Shown: positions 54,661-63,489 of the stretch, in pieces
How positions within the stretch are numbered: the stretch's first letter is position 1
How the letters are laid out: every line of letters starts with the position of its first letter
Assembly (NCBI RefSeq): GCF_003259505.1
Contig: NZ_QLLK01000001.1
Coordinates: 1 to 64,000, forward strand
Origin: Algoriphagus yeomjeoni
GTDB lineage: Bacteria; Bacteroidota; Bacteroidia; Cytophagales; Cyclobacteriaceae
Length of the DNA: 64,000 nt
Direction of reading: 5' to 3'
Position numbers and translations under genes: made by a program
The notes under the pieces: model-generated
The model's database searches: none
Told to the model about the DNA's origin: nothing
Seen by the model: only the letters and a program-made list of their open reading frames with translations

Positions 54661-56183
54661 TAAGTCAAAAGGATATTTCCAGTCATATCGGCTGGCTTTT
54701 CTATTCCCATCAGTTTAAGAATCGTAGGTGCCAAATCGCCAAGTTTTCCATCATTAATGGTAAGAAGGTCGTTTTTGTCCACCATGATGCATGGTACCAA
54801 GTTAGTAGTATGCGCCGTGTTCGGAGTGCCATCTTCATTGATCATCATGTCGCTATTGCCATGATCTGCTATGACGATGATGGTATAGTCGTTTGCCAAA
54901 GCGGTGGTGATCACGCTATCAGCACAGGCATCTACCGCCTCACAAGCTTTCACAGCTGCATCGAAATCACCCGTGTGACCTACCATATCCGCATTTGCGA
55001 AGTTGAGACAGATGAAATCAGCACTTTTCTTTTTCAACTCGCCATTGATTTTGGAAGCGATTTCAAAAGCACTCATCTCAGGTTTGAGATCATAGGTTGC
55101 TACTTTTGGAGATGGGCAAAGTAGTCTGCTTTCACCATTGAATTCTGATTCTCTTCCTCCGGAAAAAAAGAAGGTTACGTGCGGATACTTCTCAGTTTCA
55201 GCGATTCTGATCTGCTTTTTATTCGCTCTTTCAAGGACTTCTCCTAGGGTATTATTAAGATTATCTTTTTCGAAGAGAACCTCTACTCCTTTGAACGTAG
55301 CATCGTAATTAGTAAAAGTAACGTAGTCTACATTCAGCTTTTTCATATTGAAATCCTCGAAATCACGCTGTGTAAGCGCCTGAGAGATTTCTCTTCCTCG
55401 ATCAGTTCGGAAATTGAAGCAAATCAAAAGGTCACCCTCCTCTATTGTCGCCAAAGGCTTATTATCTGCTCCAACATGGATGATTGGGCGAATAAATTCA
55501 TCTGTAACTCCATTTTCGTATGACTTACGCATGGCAGCAATGATGTCTTTGGATTTTTCACCCTCACCTTTTACCATCGCATCGTAGGCAAGTTTTACCC
55601 GCTCCCAACGATTGTCTCTGTCCATAGCATAATATCTTCCTACTACGGAAGCAATCTTACCAGTAGAATTAGTCAAATGAGCCTGAAGATCTTCTAAATA
55701 TCCAATGCCTCCTTTTGGATCTGTATCTCTTCCGTCTGTGAATGCATGAATAAACACATCATTCATCCCGTTGAATTTAGCTGCATCACAAAGTCCTTTC
55801 AGGTGTGTGATATGCGCGTGAACTCCACCATCAGAAAGTAATCCCATGAAATGAGCTTTCTTGTTTGCGGCTTTGGCTTTTGCAAATGCTTCTACCAAAA
55901 CTGGGTGGGTATTTAGCTCTTTATTCTCTACGGCTAGGTTGATTTTCACTAAATCCTGATATACCACTCGACCTGCGCCGATGTTCATGTGCCCAACTTC
56001 GGAATTGCCCATTTGGCCTTCAGGTAGGCCAACTGCAAGACCAGAAGCCTCCAGTTTTCCATGAGGATATTTAGTGTAAAGACTATCTACAAAAGGGGTT
56101 TTTGCTTTGTCAATCGCAGAAACAGAAGGATTGGTGGCTATTCCCCAACCATCCAAGATCATTAAAAGTACTTTCTTATCCAT
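54660..56183 (-). CDS. gpmI: 2,3-bisphosphoglycerate-independent phosphoglycerate mutase
   Basis: The 507-residue glycolytic enzyme shows the metal site VLLMILDGWG, the catalytic serine in EGQMGNSEVGHMNIGAGR, HAFTDGRDTDP, FRTDRGREISQAL, and the second metal site FANADMVGHTGDFDA and IIVIADHGNSD. It interconverts 3- and 2-phosphoglycerate with manganese. Length is standard. A promoter candidate directly before the ATG suggests a very short leader. Confidence 0.97.
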   Translation of the reverse strand: MDKKVLLMILDGWGIATNPSVSAIDKAKTPFVDSLYTKYPHGKLEASGLAVGLPEGQMGNSEVGHMNIGAGRVVYQDLVKINLAVENKELNTHPVLVEAFAKAKAANKKAHFMGLLSDGGVHAHITHLKGLCDAAKFNGMNDVFIHAFTDGRDTDPKGGIGYLEDLQAHLTNSTGKIASVVGRYYAMDRDNRWERVKLAYDAMVKGEGEKSKDIIAAMRKSYENGVTDEFIRPIIHVGADNKPLATIEEGDLLICFNFRTDRGREISQALTQRDFEDFNMKKLNVDYVTFTNYDATFKGVEVLFEKDNLNNTLGEVLERANKKQIRIAETEKYPHVTFFFSGGRESEFNGESRLLCPSPKVATYDLKPEMSAFEIASKINGELKKKSADFICLNFANADMVGHTGDFDAAVKACEAVDACADSVITTALANDYTIIVIADHGNSDMMINEDGTPNTAHTTNLVPCIMVDKNDLLTINDGKLGDLAPTILKLMGIEKPADMTGNILLT

Positions 56184-56187
56184 ACCG

Positions 56188-56223
56188 CAAATATATTATA
56201 ATTAAGAGTAAAGTCGTCCCAAA
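56188..56223 (-). promoter_or_regulatory. Candidate promoter of gpmI, nearly leaderless
   Basis: On the minus strand TATATTTG (56188-56195) fits TAnnTTTG, with TTTG (56220-56223) upstream at 24 nt. The start point would fall at or a few bases before the ATG at 56183. Confidence 0.4.
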
Positions 56224-56320
56224 ATACTGATAACAGAAAACTTCCCAGACATGCACTTGGTAAACTGATAAATGCAGTACATGATTCCGTTTTTGGCTTA
56301 GTATTTGCCTAGCATGGACT

Positions 56321-56719
56321 ATGACCTCAATAGTAAGTTTAATCGTTTCGATATTCCTGTTTATTCAGTTTCCAGAAATGGAAATTGAGAACGTGGATTC
56401 TATAGAAACGATCATATCTGCAATTGATAGTGGTTCTAGCAGCGATTTAGCCAAATACTTCGATTCCAGTATTTCCTTAAATGTTAACGGACAGCAAGGA
56501 GATTATTCTAAAAATCAGGCAGAAGTTGTATTAAAAGATTTTTTTAAAAGAAATCCTTCCATGGGATTCAGCCTTGTTTTCCGAAGTGAAAATAACCCAA
56601 TTCTGAGTTCCTATATTGGTGATTATCAGACAGGTCAAGGTATGTTTAAGGTGTTTATCAAAGTTTCTCAGCAAGCTTCTGAATTCAAAATTTACAGTTT
56701 GGAGTTTGTGAAAGGCTAA
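56321..56719 (+). CDS. DUF4783-family secreted protein
   Basis: The 132-residue protein has a short signal (TSIVSLIVSIFLFIQFP) and an NTF2-like cone: IETIISAIDSGSSSDLAKYFDSSISLNVNG, then AEVVLKDFFKRNP and GDYQTGQGMFKVFIKV. This layout matches DUF4783, common and conserved in Bacteroidetes and of unknown function. It is upstream of nadC, from which it is separated by a dispersed-repeat region. Confidence 0.82.
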   Translation: MTSIVSLIVSIFLFIQFPEMEIENVDSIETIISAIDSGSSSDLAKYFDSSISLNVNGQQGDYSKNQAEVVLKDFFKRNPSMGFSLVFRSENNPILSSYIGDYQTGQGMFKVFIKVSQQASEFKIYSLEFVKG

Positions 56720-56741
56720 GGAGTTTTTCTAATATTTTTTT

Positions 56742-56888
56742 AGCCACAAAGAGCACGAAGAAAGCACAAAGTTGGTGATAGACTTCCCTTCAATATTGAA
56801 TTTGAGTATTGGTCATTGATAATTATCCTTCTTCAAATCATCTTAGAGGGTTTACTTTTTTAAAGAATTTGCGTCTTTGCACCTTTAC
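56742..56888. repeat. CACAAAG/CTTTGCG-type dispersed repeat pair
   Basis: GCCACAAAGAGCACGAAG starts at 56743 and TTTGCGTCTTTGCACC is found at 56869-56884, close to the nadC start. These two are like the halves of a common intergenic repeat that reads CACAAAG...CTTTG(C/T)G in opposite strands; a related element is at 42270. Confidence 0.4.
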
Positions 56889-56915
56889 AGGAGCTTCAAA
56901 TCCCTATTTTTGGGC

Positions 56916-57773
56916 ATGAAACCAACTTATCTCACCGAAGAAGCCATTTCCACATTTATCGCCGCTGCTTTTGCAGAGGATATAGGCCCAGGTGATTACT
57001 CTTCACTTTCCTCTATTCCAGAGGGAAAAACTGGGCAAGCAAAACTTCTTATTAAAGACGATGGAATAATAGCGGGTATCGAGTTGGCAGAGAAGATTTT
57101 TAAGACTTTTGATTCAAATCTCGAAGTCGAGTTGCTGGTCAAAGACGGTGATGAGGTGAAATACGGAGATGTAGGACTAATAGTAAAAGGTCCTTCTGCT
57201 TCGATACTTTCTTCGGAGCGCTTAGTGCTTAATTGCATGCAGCGGATGAGTGGCATTGCAACTTTGACACACCGACTCACGCAGCAGATCATCCACACCA
57301 AAGCTCGACTGATGGATACCCGAAAGACTACCCCGAATTTCAGATTGATGGAAAAATGGGCTGTATTAATCGGTGGAGGCGTTAATCATCGATTTGCATT
57401 GTATGATATGGTCATGCTAAAAGACAACCATGTGGATTTCGCAGGAGGAATTCGACAGGCGATCGAGAGATGCAATGTTTACTTGAAAAACAATAATCTG
57501 GATCTAAGAATTGAAATAGAAACCCGTAATCTGGATGAAGTCAAACAAGTGCTCGCAGTGGGTGGAGTAGATCAGATCATGCTTGACAATATGGATTATG
57601 CTACGATGCGTGAAGCTGTAGCTATGATTGGAAATCAATATAAAACCGAAGCTTCAGGAGGCATTACCGAAGATACACTTGTAGACGTGGCTGAGTGCGG
57701 AGTAGATTATATTTCCATGGGTGCATTGACACATTCGGTGAAAAGTTTGGATATCAGTCTAAAAGCTTTTTAA
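56916..57773 (+). CDS. nadC: Nicotinate-nucleotide pyrophosphorylase (quinolinate phosphoribosyltransferase)
   Basis: From ATG 56916 the protein has 285 residues; the longer frame from 56877 lies in a repeat. Hallmarks are AFAEDIGPGDYSS, SSERLVLNCMQRMSGIATLT, MDTRKTTPNFRLMEKWAV with GGGVNHR, MLKDNHVDFAGG, and EASGGITEDTL near the C-terminus. It makes nicotinate mononucleotide from quinolinate and PRPP in the NAD pathway. Length and motifs are standard. Confidence 0.95.
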   Translation: MKPTYLTEEAISTFIAAAFAEDIGPGDYSSLSSIPEGKTGQAKLLIKDDGIIAGIELAEKIFKTFDSNLEVELLVKDGDEVKYGDVGLIVKGPSASILSSERLVLNCMQRMSGIATLTHRLTQQIIHTKARLMDTRKTTPNFRLMEKWAVLIGGGVNHRFALYDMVMLKDNHVDFAGGIRQAIERCNVYLKNNNLDLRIEIETRNLDEVKQVLAVGGVDQIMLDNMDYATMREAVAMIGNQYKTEASGGITEDTLVDVAECGVDYISMGALTHSVKSLDISLKAF

Positions 57774-57832
57774 ACTAAGAATGTGGAACAATTGGCATGA
57801 TTTAGGCCTTATAAGAAGTAAATCACCCAATT

Positions 57833-58237
57833 ATGAAAAAAATATTCTTTGCGTTCACCCTTCTTATTTTAGCTTCATGTAGTTCCAAATCTTATCCTGA
57901 TAAAAATTGGGTTGGCAAACAATGGACTTTGGTGGAGATCATGCAAGTACCAGTTCAAACTTCAGGTTCTGAGCAAGATGCTCATTTGATTTTTGATTCC
58001 CGACAAAGTATGATTTCTGGAACGGGGGGTTGCAATCGTATTTTTGGTTCTTACGAAATAGGGAAGAAAAACGTGTTAGAATTTGATGAAATAGGTTCAA
58101 CCAGAATGGCTTGTCAAGATTCCCCTTTCGAAAACAAATTTTTGGAAGTGCTCAAATCAGTGAGATATTATCAAGTGAGCGCTGGAGAACTTTTGCTTAA
58201 AAATGGGAAAAAAGATGTCATTCTCAAGCTGCAGTAA
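57833..58237 (+). CDS. META-domain (HslJ-like) lipoprotein
   Basis: The 134-residue protein has a lipobox (LLILASCSS) and one META domain: KQWTLVEIMQVPV, then SGTGGCNRIFGSYE with the conserved GGCN motif, and EIGSTRMACQDSPFENKFLEVL. META/HslJ proteins are small envelope proteins of the heat-shock or antibiotic-stress response. It is 2 nt from the end of corA on the opposite strand. Confidence 0.88.
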   Translation: MKKIFFAFTLLILASCSSKSYPDKNWVGKQWTLVEIMQVPVQTSGSEQDAHLIFDSRQSMISGTGGCNRIFGSYEIGKKNVLEFDEIGSTRMACQDSPFENKFLEVLKSVRYYQVSAGELLLKNGKKDVILKLQ

Positions 58238-58239
58238 AA

Positions 58240-59349
58240 TTACAACCAGTTTTTCTTGCGGAAGAAAAGCAGCATCCCAATTACAGCTAGCGTCATCCCT
58301 CCCATCACTACGAAATAGCCATATTTCCAGTGCAGTTCTGGCATATTATCGAAGTTCATCCCATAAACTCCGGCTACAAAGCTCAGCGGAATAAAGATCG
58401 TGGAGATGATCGTAAGCACCTTCATGATGTTATTCATGCGGTTGGAAAGGCTATTCATATACAGGTCCAGCACACCTGATGACATATCTCGGAATACTTC
58501 CATTGTCTCTATGACCTGTATCGTGTTTTCATACAAATCCCGGATAAAAGGCCTTGTCTCAGCACTGATTTTATCATCTGCATATTTGTCAAAAGAGCCA
58601 ATTACTTCACGCAAAGGATAGACAGTTCTACGAAGATCCATCATTTCCTTTCTTTGAACATAGAGTGCATTCAGCGTTTCATTACCGGGTGACAACATCG
58701 CTTGGGATTCTAAATTCTCAATTCGCTCCCCGATATTTTCCATCACGATAAAGTAATTATCTATCACTGCATCCAGGAGAGCATAAAGTAAATAATCAGC
58801 TTTTCGCTGGCGAATGGCACGTTTTTGATCTGCAAGGCGGTTTCTGACAAACTGGAAAACGTCACCTTTCTTTTCTTGGAAAGTCAGCAAAATCCCATCT
58901 TTTAAGACAAAACTGATTTGCTCATCATCAATAGGAGATTCGGGTGTAGGGCATTGGATCATCTTCATCGCTGCAAAAAGATAGTCCTCAAAAGCTTCCA
59001 TTTTGGGGCGCTGATCTGTATTCACGATGTCCTCCATCGTCAGCTTGTGAATTCCAAAAAGCAAACCGATTCTCTCCAGTAATTCCACATCATGCAAGCC
59101 GATGATATCAACCCAAAGAACCTTTTTTTTCAGTTTTAGATGCTCTTCGAGTTGATCTAATCCGATTGTTTCTTCATATAAATCAACCTCATCGTAGCTG
59201 ATTAAATTAATTAAAACATTGTCCAGCTTCTTTTCTCCGGTATAAACAAGAGAACCGGGAGGCAGGCCAAGCTTAAAGTTCTTTTTTTTTCTTTTTTTAG
59301 GTTTAAAAAGCTTTTGTACAGATTTGAGGTTGGGAGCGATGGGACTCAT
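58240..59349 (-). CDS. corA: Magnesium/cobalt transport protein CorA
   Basis: The 369-residue protein ends in two transmembrane helices with the diagnostic YGMNF loop (FVAGVYGMNFDNMPELHWKYGY) and a basic tail. The cytosolic funnel is typical: KLTMEDIVNTDQRPKMEAFEDYLF and LSPGNETLNALYVQRKEMMDLRRTVYPLREV. It forms a pentameric channel for magnesium and possibly cobalt. It precedes no gene on its strand and is 17 nt after queG. Confidence 0.94.
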   Translation of the reverse strand: MSPIAPNLKSVQKLFKPKKRKKKNFKLGLPPGSLVYTGEKKLDNVLINLISYDEVDLYEETIGLDQLEEHLKLKKKVLWVDIIGLHDVELLERIGLLFGIHKLTMEDIVNTDQRPKMEAFEDYLFAAMKMIQCPTPESPIDDEQISFVLKDGILLTFQEKKGDVFQFVRNRLADQKRAIRQRKADYLLYALLDAVIDNYFIVMENIGERIENLESQAMLSPGNETLNALYVQRKEMMDLRRTVYPLREVIGSFDKYADDKISAETRPFIRDLYENTIQVIETMEVFRDMSSGVLDLYMNSLSNRMNNIMKVLTIISTIFIPLSFVAGVYGMNFDNMPELHWKYGYFVVMGGMTLAVIGMLLFFRKKNWL

Positions 59350-59366
59350 ATAGATACTTGATCTGG

Positions 59367-60302
59367 TTATTTCGATTTAAGAAATTCGACATTTCTTTTC
59401 AGTCCAGCAAGTTTAGTGCGCTTTACTGCTGATTTTTTAAAAACCTTCCTAAAAGTTTCCTCGGTGATCTCTTGCCAATCCCGATTGGTAAATTCTGCTA
59501 GCTCTGGATGAGGTTGGAATTTTGGCTCCTGATGAGGCTTGGAAAAACGATTCCAGGGACATACGTCCTGACAGATATCACAGCCAAAAGCCCAGTTTTC
59601 CATTTTGTTTTTGAATTCAGATGGAATGGAATCCTTCAGCTCAATCGTCAGGTAAGAAATACACCGTGAACCGTCGATCACTCCATCTCCATTAATCGCA
59701 TCTGTCGGGCAAGCATCGATGCAAGCTGTGCATGTACCGCAGTAATCCTTTGCTAATGGCGTATCTGGAGTGACTTCCAGATCGATGATGAGCTCGGCAA
59801 GGAAGAAGAAACTTCCCATCTCCCGATTTAGCAGCAAACTGTTTTTTCCTAGCCAACCAAGCCCTGCTTTTTGCGCCCATTGACGCTCCATTACTGGAGC
59901 GGAATCCACAAAGCCGCGACCATCGATTTCCCCGATTTCATCACGTAGAATTTCCAGAAATTCATTGAGTTTGTCCCGAATCACAAAATGGTAATCCTCT
60001 CCGTATGCATACTTCGCGAGCTTGATGGATTCTGAAGACTCGGGAAGTTTTTGTTCTGGATAGTAATTGTAGATTAAAGAAACCACTGTTTTGGCGCCTT
60101 CTACAAGTTTGGTTGGATCTAGTCTCTTGTCAAAGTGATTCGCCAAATAGCCCATTTCACCTTGATAATTCCTGTTCAACCACTCTTCCAATCTCGGCGC
60201 TTCCTCCTCCAGAAATCCCGCTTTTGCAATTCCACAGAAATCAAAGCCCAGTCGCTTGGCGGCGGATTTGATGAGGTGGGCGTTTTTTTCAGCGGGAGTC
60301 AT
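59367..60302 (-). CDS. queG: Epoxyqueuosine reductase
   Basis: The 311-residue protein has an N-terminal cobalamin-binding domain ([47 protein letters not shown]) and two 4Fe-4S clusters ([16 protein letters not shown] and [10 protein letters not shown]). It reduces epoxyqueuosine to queuosine in tRNA modification. No HEAT tail is present, as usual for Bacteroidetes. A diverged copy of only its first 35 codons lies at 61596-61700 on the same strand. Confidence 0.95.
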   Translation of the reverse strand: MTPAEKNAHLIKSAAKRLGFDFCGIAKAGFLEEEAPRLEEWLNRNYQGEMGYLANHFDKRLDPTKLVEGAKTVVSLIYNYYPEQKLPESSESIKLAKYAYGEDYHFVIRDKLNEFLEILRDEIGEIDGRGFVDSAPVMERQWAQKAGLGWLGKNSLLLNREMGSFFFLAELIIDLEVTPDTPLAKDYCGTCTACIDACPTDAINGDGVIDGSRCISYLTIELKDSIPSEFKNKMENWAFGCDICQDVCPWNRFSKPHQEPKFQPHPELAEFTNRDWQEITEETFRKVFKKSAVKRTKLAGLKRNVEFLKSK

Positions 60303-60408
60303 GGGGTAAAGATAAGAGCCTAATGTTTCTTAAGATAATCTGAAAAAGCTCTGACAAACTTTGATGACAAATATGAAATCATTAAACTAAATAATTATTA
60401 TCAATGAA

Positions 60409-60951
60409 ATGAAAATGGCCAGAGTTGAATTAAAATTAATAAATAGAGGACTTACGTTAAGATCAGTATTCCTAGTTTCATTTCTGAGCCTATTGCTTTC
60501 CTTACCTCTTATAGCACAAAGTATTTCCGAGGTAAACTTGAGAAATGTACTTCAAAGAGAATTAAGCGCACATCCTGGTCGTTCAATCGGGATACCAGAG
60601 AATAAATATTCTGGATGGTATGTTTCTATAGAGGTAAAGGAAAATCAAATCAAGTCAATTGATTTTTCAGAAAATACTTTCGAAATAGTCATTCAAAAAA
60701 ATGAAGAGCTAACTCCTGAGAAACTTATGGAATTGTGTGCAGAAAAAGGAGTTAAATCATTTGAAAATGGCATTCATATTTTTCCTGTTTTATCAGAGTT
60801 TATTTCACGGAAAGGGCGAGAACTTGATGATAATCTTGAAGTAGAATTAGAAAAAATCCATCCCTCAAATACAGGCTCTGAAGATGGTAGCTACACTATT
60901 TGGTTGCCAACATTATTTAAATTATATCCTCCGTCTCACTCGGAATGGTAA
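60409..60951 (+). CDS. Secreted protein of unknown function
   Basis: The 180-residue protein has a signal peptide (about 14-36, LRSVFLVSFLSLLLSLPLIAQ) and a mature part of mixed strands and helices (NLRNVLQRELSAHPG, YVSIEVKENQIKSIDFSEN, KLMELCAEKGVKSFENGIHI). I recognise no family. It is followed after 16 nt by a lipoprotein gene on the same strand. Together the two stand between queG and a fragment of a second queG start, which hints at insertion. An ATG six bases downstream is an alternative start. Confidence 0.6.
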   Translation: MKMARVELKLINRGLTLRSVFLVSFLSLLLSLPLIAQSISEVNLRNVLQRELSAHPGRSIGIPENKYSGWYVSIEVKENQIKSIDFSENTFEIVIQKNEELTPEKLMELCAEKGVKSFENGIHIFPVLSEFISRKGRELDDNLEVELEKIHPSNTGSEDGSYTIWLPTLFKLYPPSHSEW

Positions 60952-60967
60952 GATAAAATACAATAAA

Positions 60968-61597
60968 ATGAGTGATTTCAAATCTAGTTATTTAATTAGT
61001 GTCTTTATAGTAGCCGTTATTTTTGTTTTATATGGATGCTCTTCTGTAAAAATTGAAGATCTAGAAATTAAGGAGTTAATCACTACAGTACTTGCGAGAA
61101 AAATTTCCATAAGCGATACTGTGAAAGTATCTATGAAAGCGGATGCGGAGTGGGTTCAAAATCCCCTCTTAAAACCGTGTAATCTTGAGTCATTTTCAAG
61201 GCTAAGGAGTATAATTAAAATAGAGGCAAAATCTTTAGAGAGTATTCTTAGTGAAGAAGATTTAAAAAAGATATGTGTAGAGTCGGAAGAGGATTTTATC
61301 TTTTCTAAAAAAATGGTTCCTCAATCGGTTAAACTTGTAGAACAGAACTATTTAGATTCGCTCTTTGCTGCTTACACTCTGTCTTTAAAGAATCAAACTG
61401 TTGCTTCTCAACAATTTGAGAATTTGAACTCAAATGCATATATCCGTTTATCAAAGCCTATATTTTTGCAAAAGGGTGAATTTGCCTTCATATATTATTC
61501 TAATCACTCTTCAGAAAGTTCTTCAAGCTTACTTGTCTATGAGAAAACAGGTCAAAAATGGGAATTGATTTTATCATTTCCTTTATTGATTTCTTAG
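60968..61597 (+). CDS. Lipoprotein of unknown function
   Basis: From ATG 60968 the protein has 209 residues; the open frame from 60884 lies inside the previous gene. It has a lipobox (VIFVLYGCSS). The rest is alternating strands and helices (LITTVLARKISISDTVKVSM, SFSRLRSIIKIEAKSLESIL, FAFIYYSNHSSESSSSLLVYEKTGQKW). The final FAFIYYSN...LLVYEKTGQKW-L part recalls small lipoproteins that accumulate in Cytophagales. No function is known. It ends exactly at the queG-like fragment. Confidence 0.6.
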   Translation: MSDFKSSYLISVFIVAVIFVLYGCSSVKIEDLEIKELITTVLARKISISDTVKVSMKADAEWVQNPLLKPCNLESFSRLRSIIKIEAKSLESILSEEDLKKICVESEEDFIFSKKMVPQSVKLVEQNYLDSLFAAYTLSLKNQTVASQQFENLNSNAYIRLSKPIFLQKGEFAFIYYSNHSSESSSSLLVYEKTGQKWELILSFPLLIS

Positions 61598-61700
61598 GTG
61601 CCTCCTTTAGAAAACCCGTGTTCGCTATCCCACAAAAGTCAAATCCCAGCGCTTTCGCGGTGGATTTGATAATGGAGGCGTTTGTTTCGGCGGGAGTCAT
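61596..61700 (-). pseudogene. Fragment of a second queG: first 35 codons
   Basis: The reverse strand reads MTPAETNASIIKSTAKALGF then DFCGIANTGFLKEAP, which equals the start of the intact queG with about 75% identity and the same CATGGGGTAAAGAT upstream context in plus orientation. After codon 35 homology ends at the stop of the lipoprotein gene. It is a remnant, not a gene. Confidence 0.8.
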
Positions 61701-61905
61701 GGGGTAAAGATTGGGGAGTTTGGTTTTCTGAGGGTTGTTAGATTGGTATCAGGGTAAATTTTGTAAGTGGTGTGAGGTAATAAGTAAAAAGTGTGAAGTA
61801 GAAAGAATACAATCCCTGAATCACAATTAGGGAGAATTAACAGAATGATTGCAGTCCAAGATCCCTTAAAACTATATCTTATGGATAAAATCTTGTTTTA
61901 AAGAT

Positions 61906-62337
61906 ATGATCTGGAATCTCCTTCTATTTTTCCTACTGTTTGTCCATTTGTCGGCTTTCTCGCAATCTATATACTTAGATTTCGACCTAGACTCAGAGGA
62001 GAAATGCTTTACCTCTACCACCACAAATGAGAAAGAATCGTATCCCAAATTTTCAAAGAGAATTGAATCTGGAAATCAATTTTTTAGGATTTGTTCTGAA
62101 GAATTCATTTACCAAAAGGGTAGTTACTCTGAAGTAAAGATGCGGTCAGACTTAAAAATTTCTACGCTTTCGGATTTATATGTCTTTGAATCTAAAAGCA
62201 AAAAATACGGAAAAATTAATGACAGTACCGTTTATATTATGATGCGAAATGAGATTGATTCAGTTTTCATTGCTGAAGGAATAGACGACAAATTGGTTAA
62301 GATTTATACTGTGGAATGGATAGATAAGATTGAGTAG
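61906..62337 (+). CDS. Secreted protein of unknown function
   Basis: The 143-residue protein has a signal peptide (MIWNLLLFFLLFVHLSAFSQ) and a beta-rich mature part (IYLDFDLDSEEKCFTSTTTN, FRICSEEFIYQKGSYSEVKM, DSTVYIMMRNEIDSVFIAEG). Two cysteines may form a disulfide. No family is recognised. The upstream 205 nt hold nothing that I can name. Confidence 0.55.
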   Translation: MIWNLLLFFLLFVHLSAFSQSIYLDFDLDSEEKCFTSTTTNEKESYPKFSKRIESGNQFFRICSEEFIYQKGSYSEVKMRSDLKISTLSDLYVFESKSKKYGKINDSTVYIMMRNEIDSVFIAEGIDDKLVKIYTVEWIDKIE

Positions 62338-62381
62338 TTGTATGTCTATAAAACCAATATTTTCGAAACAATTGAAAGATT

Positions 62382-62408
62382 ACACGTATATTTAAATTAA
62401 ACACGTGT
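62382..62408. promoter_or_regulatory. Candidate operator of the toxin-antitoxin pair
   Basis: ACACGT (62382-62387) and ACGTGT (62403-62408) form an inverted repeat around TATATTTA, which resembles a promoter -7 element. It lies just before the antitoxin ATG, the usual place for autoregulation. Confidence 0.35.
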
Positions 62409-62413
62409 CAATC

Positions 62414-62671
62414 ATGAAAACCAAACTCACACTCACAGTAAAAAAGGAAATTGTAGAAAAAGCGAAGCAACAAGCTGCAAGTAGGGGAATTTCGCTCTCG
62501 AAGATGTTTGAAGAGATTTTTGAAAAAGAAACTCCAGATTTGGAAAAAACTGAATCTCAATTAGCTGCTGAGAGACTTTTGAAAAGGTTAGAATCCATGG
62601 AGCCAATGAAGGAGCAAAAGGAGTCTGACAAAGTTTTACTCACGCAGTTTTTGAAACAAAAATATGGTTAA
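62414..62671 (+). CDS. Antitoxin, DUF6364-type ribbon-helix-helix
   Basis: From ATG 62414 the protein has 85 residues; a GTG three codons upstream is possible. The start KTKLTLTVKKEIVEKAKQQA to ASRGISLSKMFEEIFEK follows the ribbon-helix-helix plan (beta strand, helix, turn, helix) of DUF6364 antitoxins. The C-terminal charged tail would wrap the toxin. The stop codon overlaps the toxin start by 8 nt, so translation is coupled. Confidence 0.85.
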   Translation: MKTKLTLTVKKEIVEKAKQQAASRGISLSKMFEEIFEKETPDLEKTESQLAAERLLKRLESMEPMKEQKESDKVLLTQFLKQKYG

Positions 62672-63074
62672 GATTTTTTTGGATACCAATGTGGTTATTG
62701 ATCTTATCGCCAAAAGGCAACCATTCTATGATGATGCCAAATTGTTTTTAAGCTTGGCTAAAAATGGATTAGCTCGCTTGTTTATTGCAGAAAGCAGTCT
62801 TGGAAATATATACTATCTAGTTTTTGAAGTTTATAAAATCCCGCAAATAGAATTTTCTATGCATGATTTTATAACTCTTGGTGAAATAGTATCTGGAGGT
62901 AAAGAGGTTATATATAAATCTCTGAATTCAGATTTCCAGGACAAAGAAGATGCGCTTCAGTACTTTACTGCCATCGAAAATAAAATGGATTTCCTAATTA
63001 CTCGTGACCTTAAGGACTTCAAAACAGCGAACCAAATTCCTGTTCTCACACCCAAACAATTTTTCTCAAGCTAA
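62664..63074 (+). CDS. PIN-domain toxin (VapC-like)
   Basis: The 136-residue protein has the PIN core: IFLDTNVVIDLIAKR with the first Asp, an acidic residue in FIAESSLGNIYYLV, KEDALQYFTAIENKMDFLITRDLKDF with two further Asp. These acidic residues bind magnesium in PIN ribonucleases. With the overlapping antitoxin gene it forms a type II module. Its 3' end overlaps the next minus-strand gene by 9 nt. Confidence 0.88.
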   Translation: MVKIFLDTNVVIDLIAKRQPFYDDAKLFLSLAKNGLARLFIAESSLGNIYYLVFEVYKIPQIEFSMHDFITLGEIVSGGKEVIYKSLNSDFQDKEDALQYFTAIENKMDFLITRDLKDFKTANQIPVLTPKQFFSS

Positions 63075-63299
63075 ATCTCTTCTCCGCATTTCAGGCTCAT
63101 CCTGATACCATTGTTCTTCAAAAGTTTCTTTTACGATCACATCTGCAATCAGCACTGACCACACCATCCACAAGACCAAAGCTGGGCCTGCCAAGAAAAG
63201 CAGCCAAATCAGAAACATACTTAAATTGAATTGTATAGCGGTGACGAATATGATTAACGCACCAGTGACTATACCCACGGCTCCAAAGTAGTTTTTCAT
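63066..63299 (-). CDS. Small two-helix membrane protein
   Basis: The 77-residue protein has two hydrophobic segments (YFGAVGIVTGALIIFVTAI and MFLIWLLFLAGPALVLWMVW) and a charged tail (EEQWYQDEPEMRRRDLA). No named family is recognised, but similar small proteins are common in Bacteroidetes. It converges with the PIN gene and is divergent from the next gene. Confidence 0.65.
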   Translation of the reverse strand: MKNYFGAVGIVTGALIIFVTAIQFNLSMFLIWLLFLAGPALVLWMVWSVLIADVIVKETFEEQWYQDEPEMRRRDLA

Positions 63300-63489
63300 A
63301 ATTTTTGAGTTTTTATTCCATTTACTAAACTACCACACCCTTCTGTTTGTTACTTAACCTGTCGGAGTCAATAATATTCCACTAAATTGAATTACAAGGC
63401 TTTCCGGCTAAGTGAAGTTTGACAAGAGTTGCCTTGGTTACCATAAAACCAAAGTCTTGTGTCTTGATTCTAGCATCTAATATCTAACA

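Noticed and set aside
61500..61700. Gene for a 66-residue protein on the minus strand
   Set aside because: Only the first 35 codons equal queG; the rest is antisense to the lipoprotein gene.
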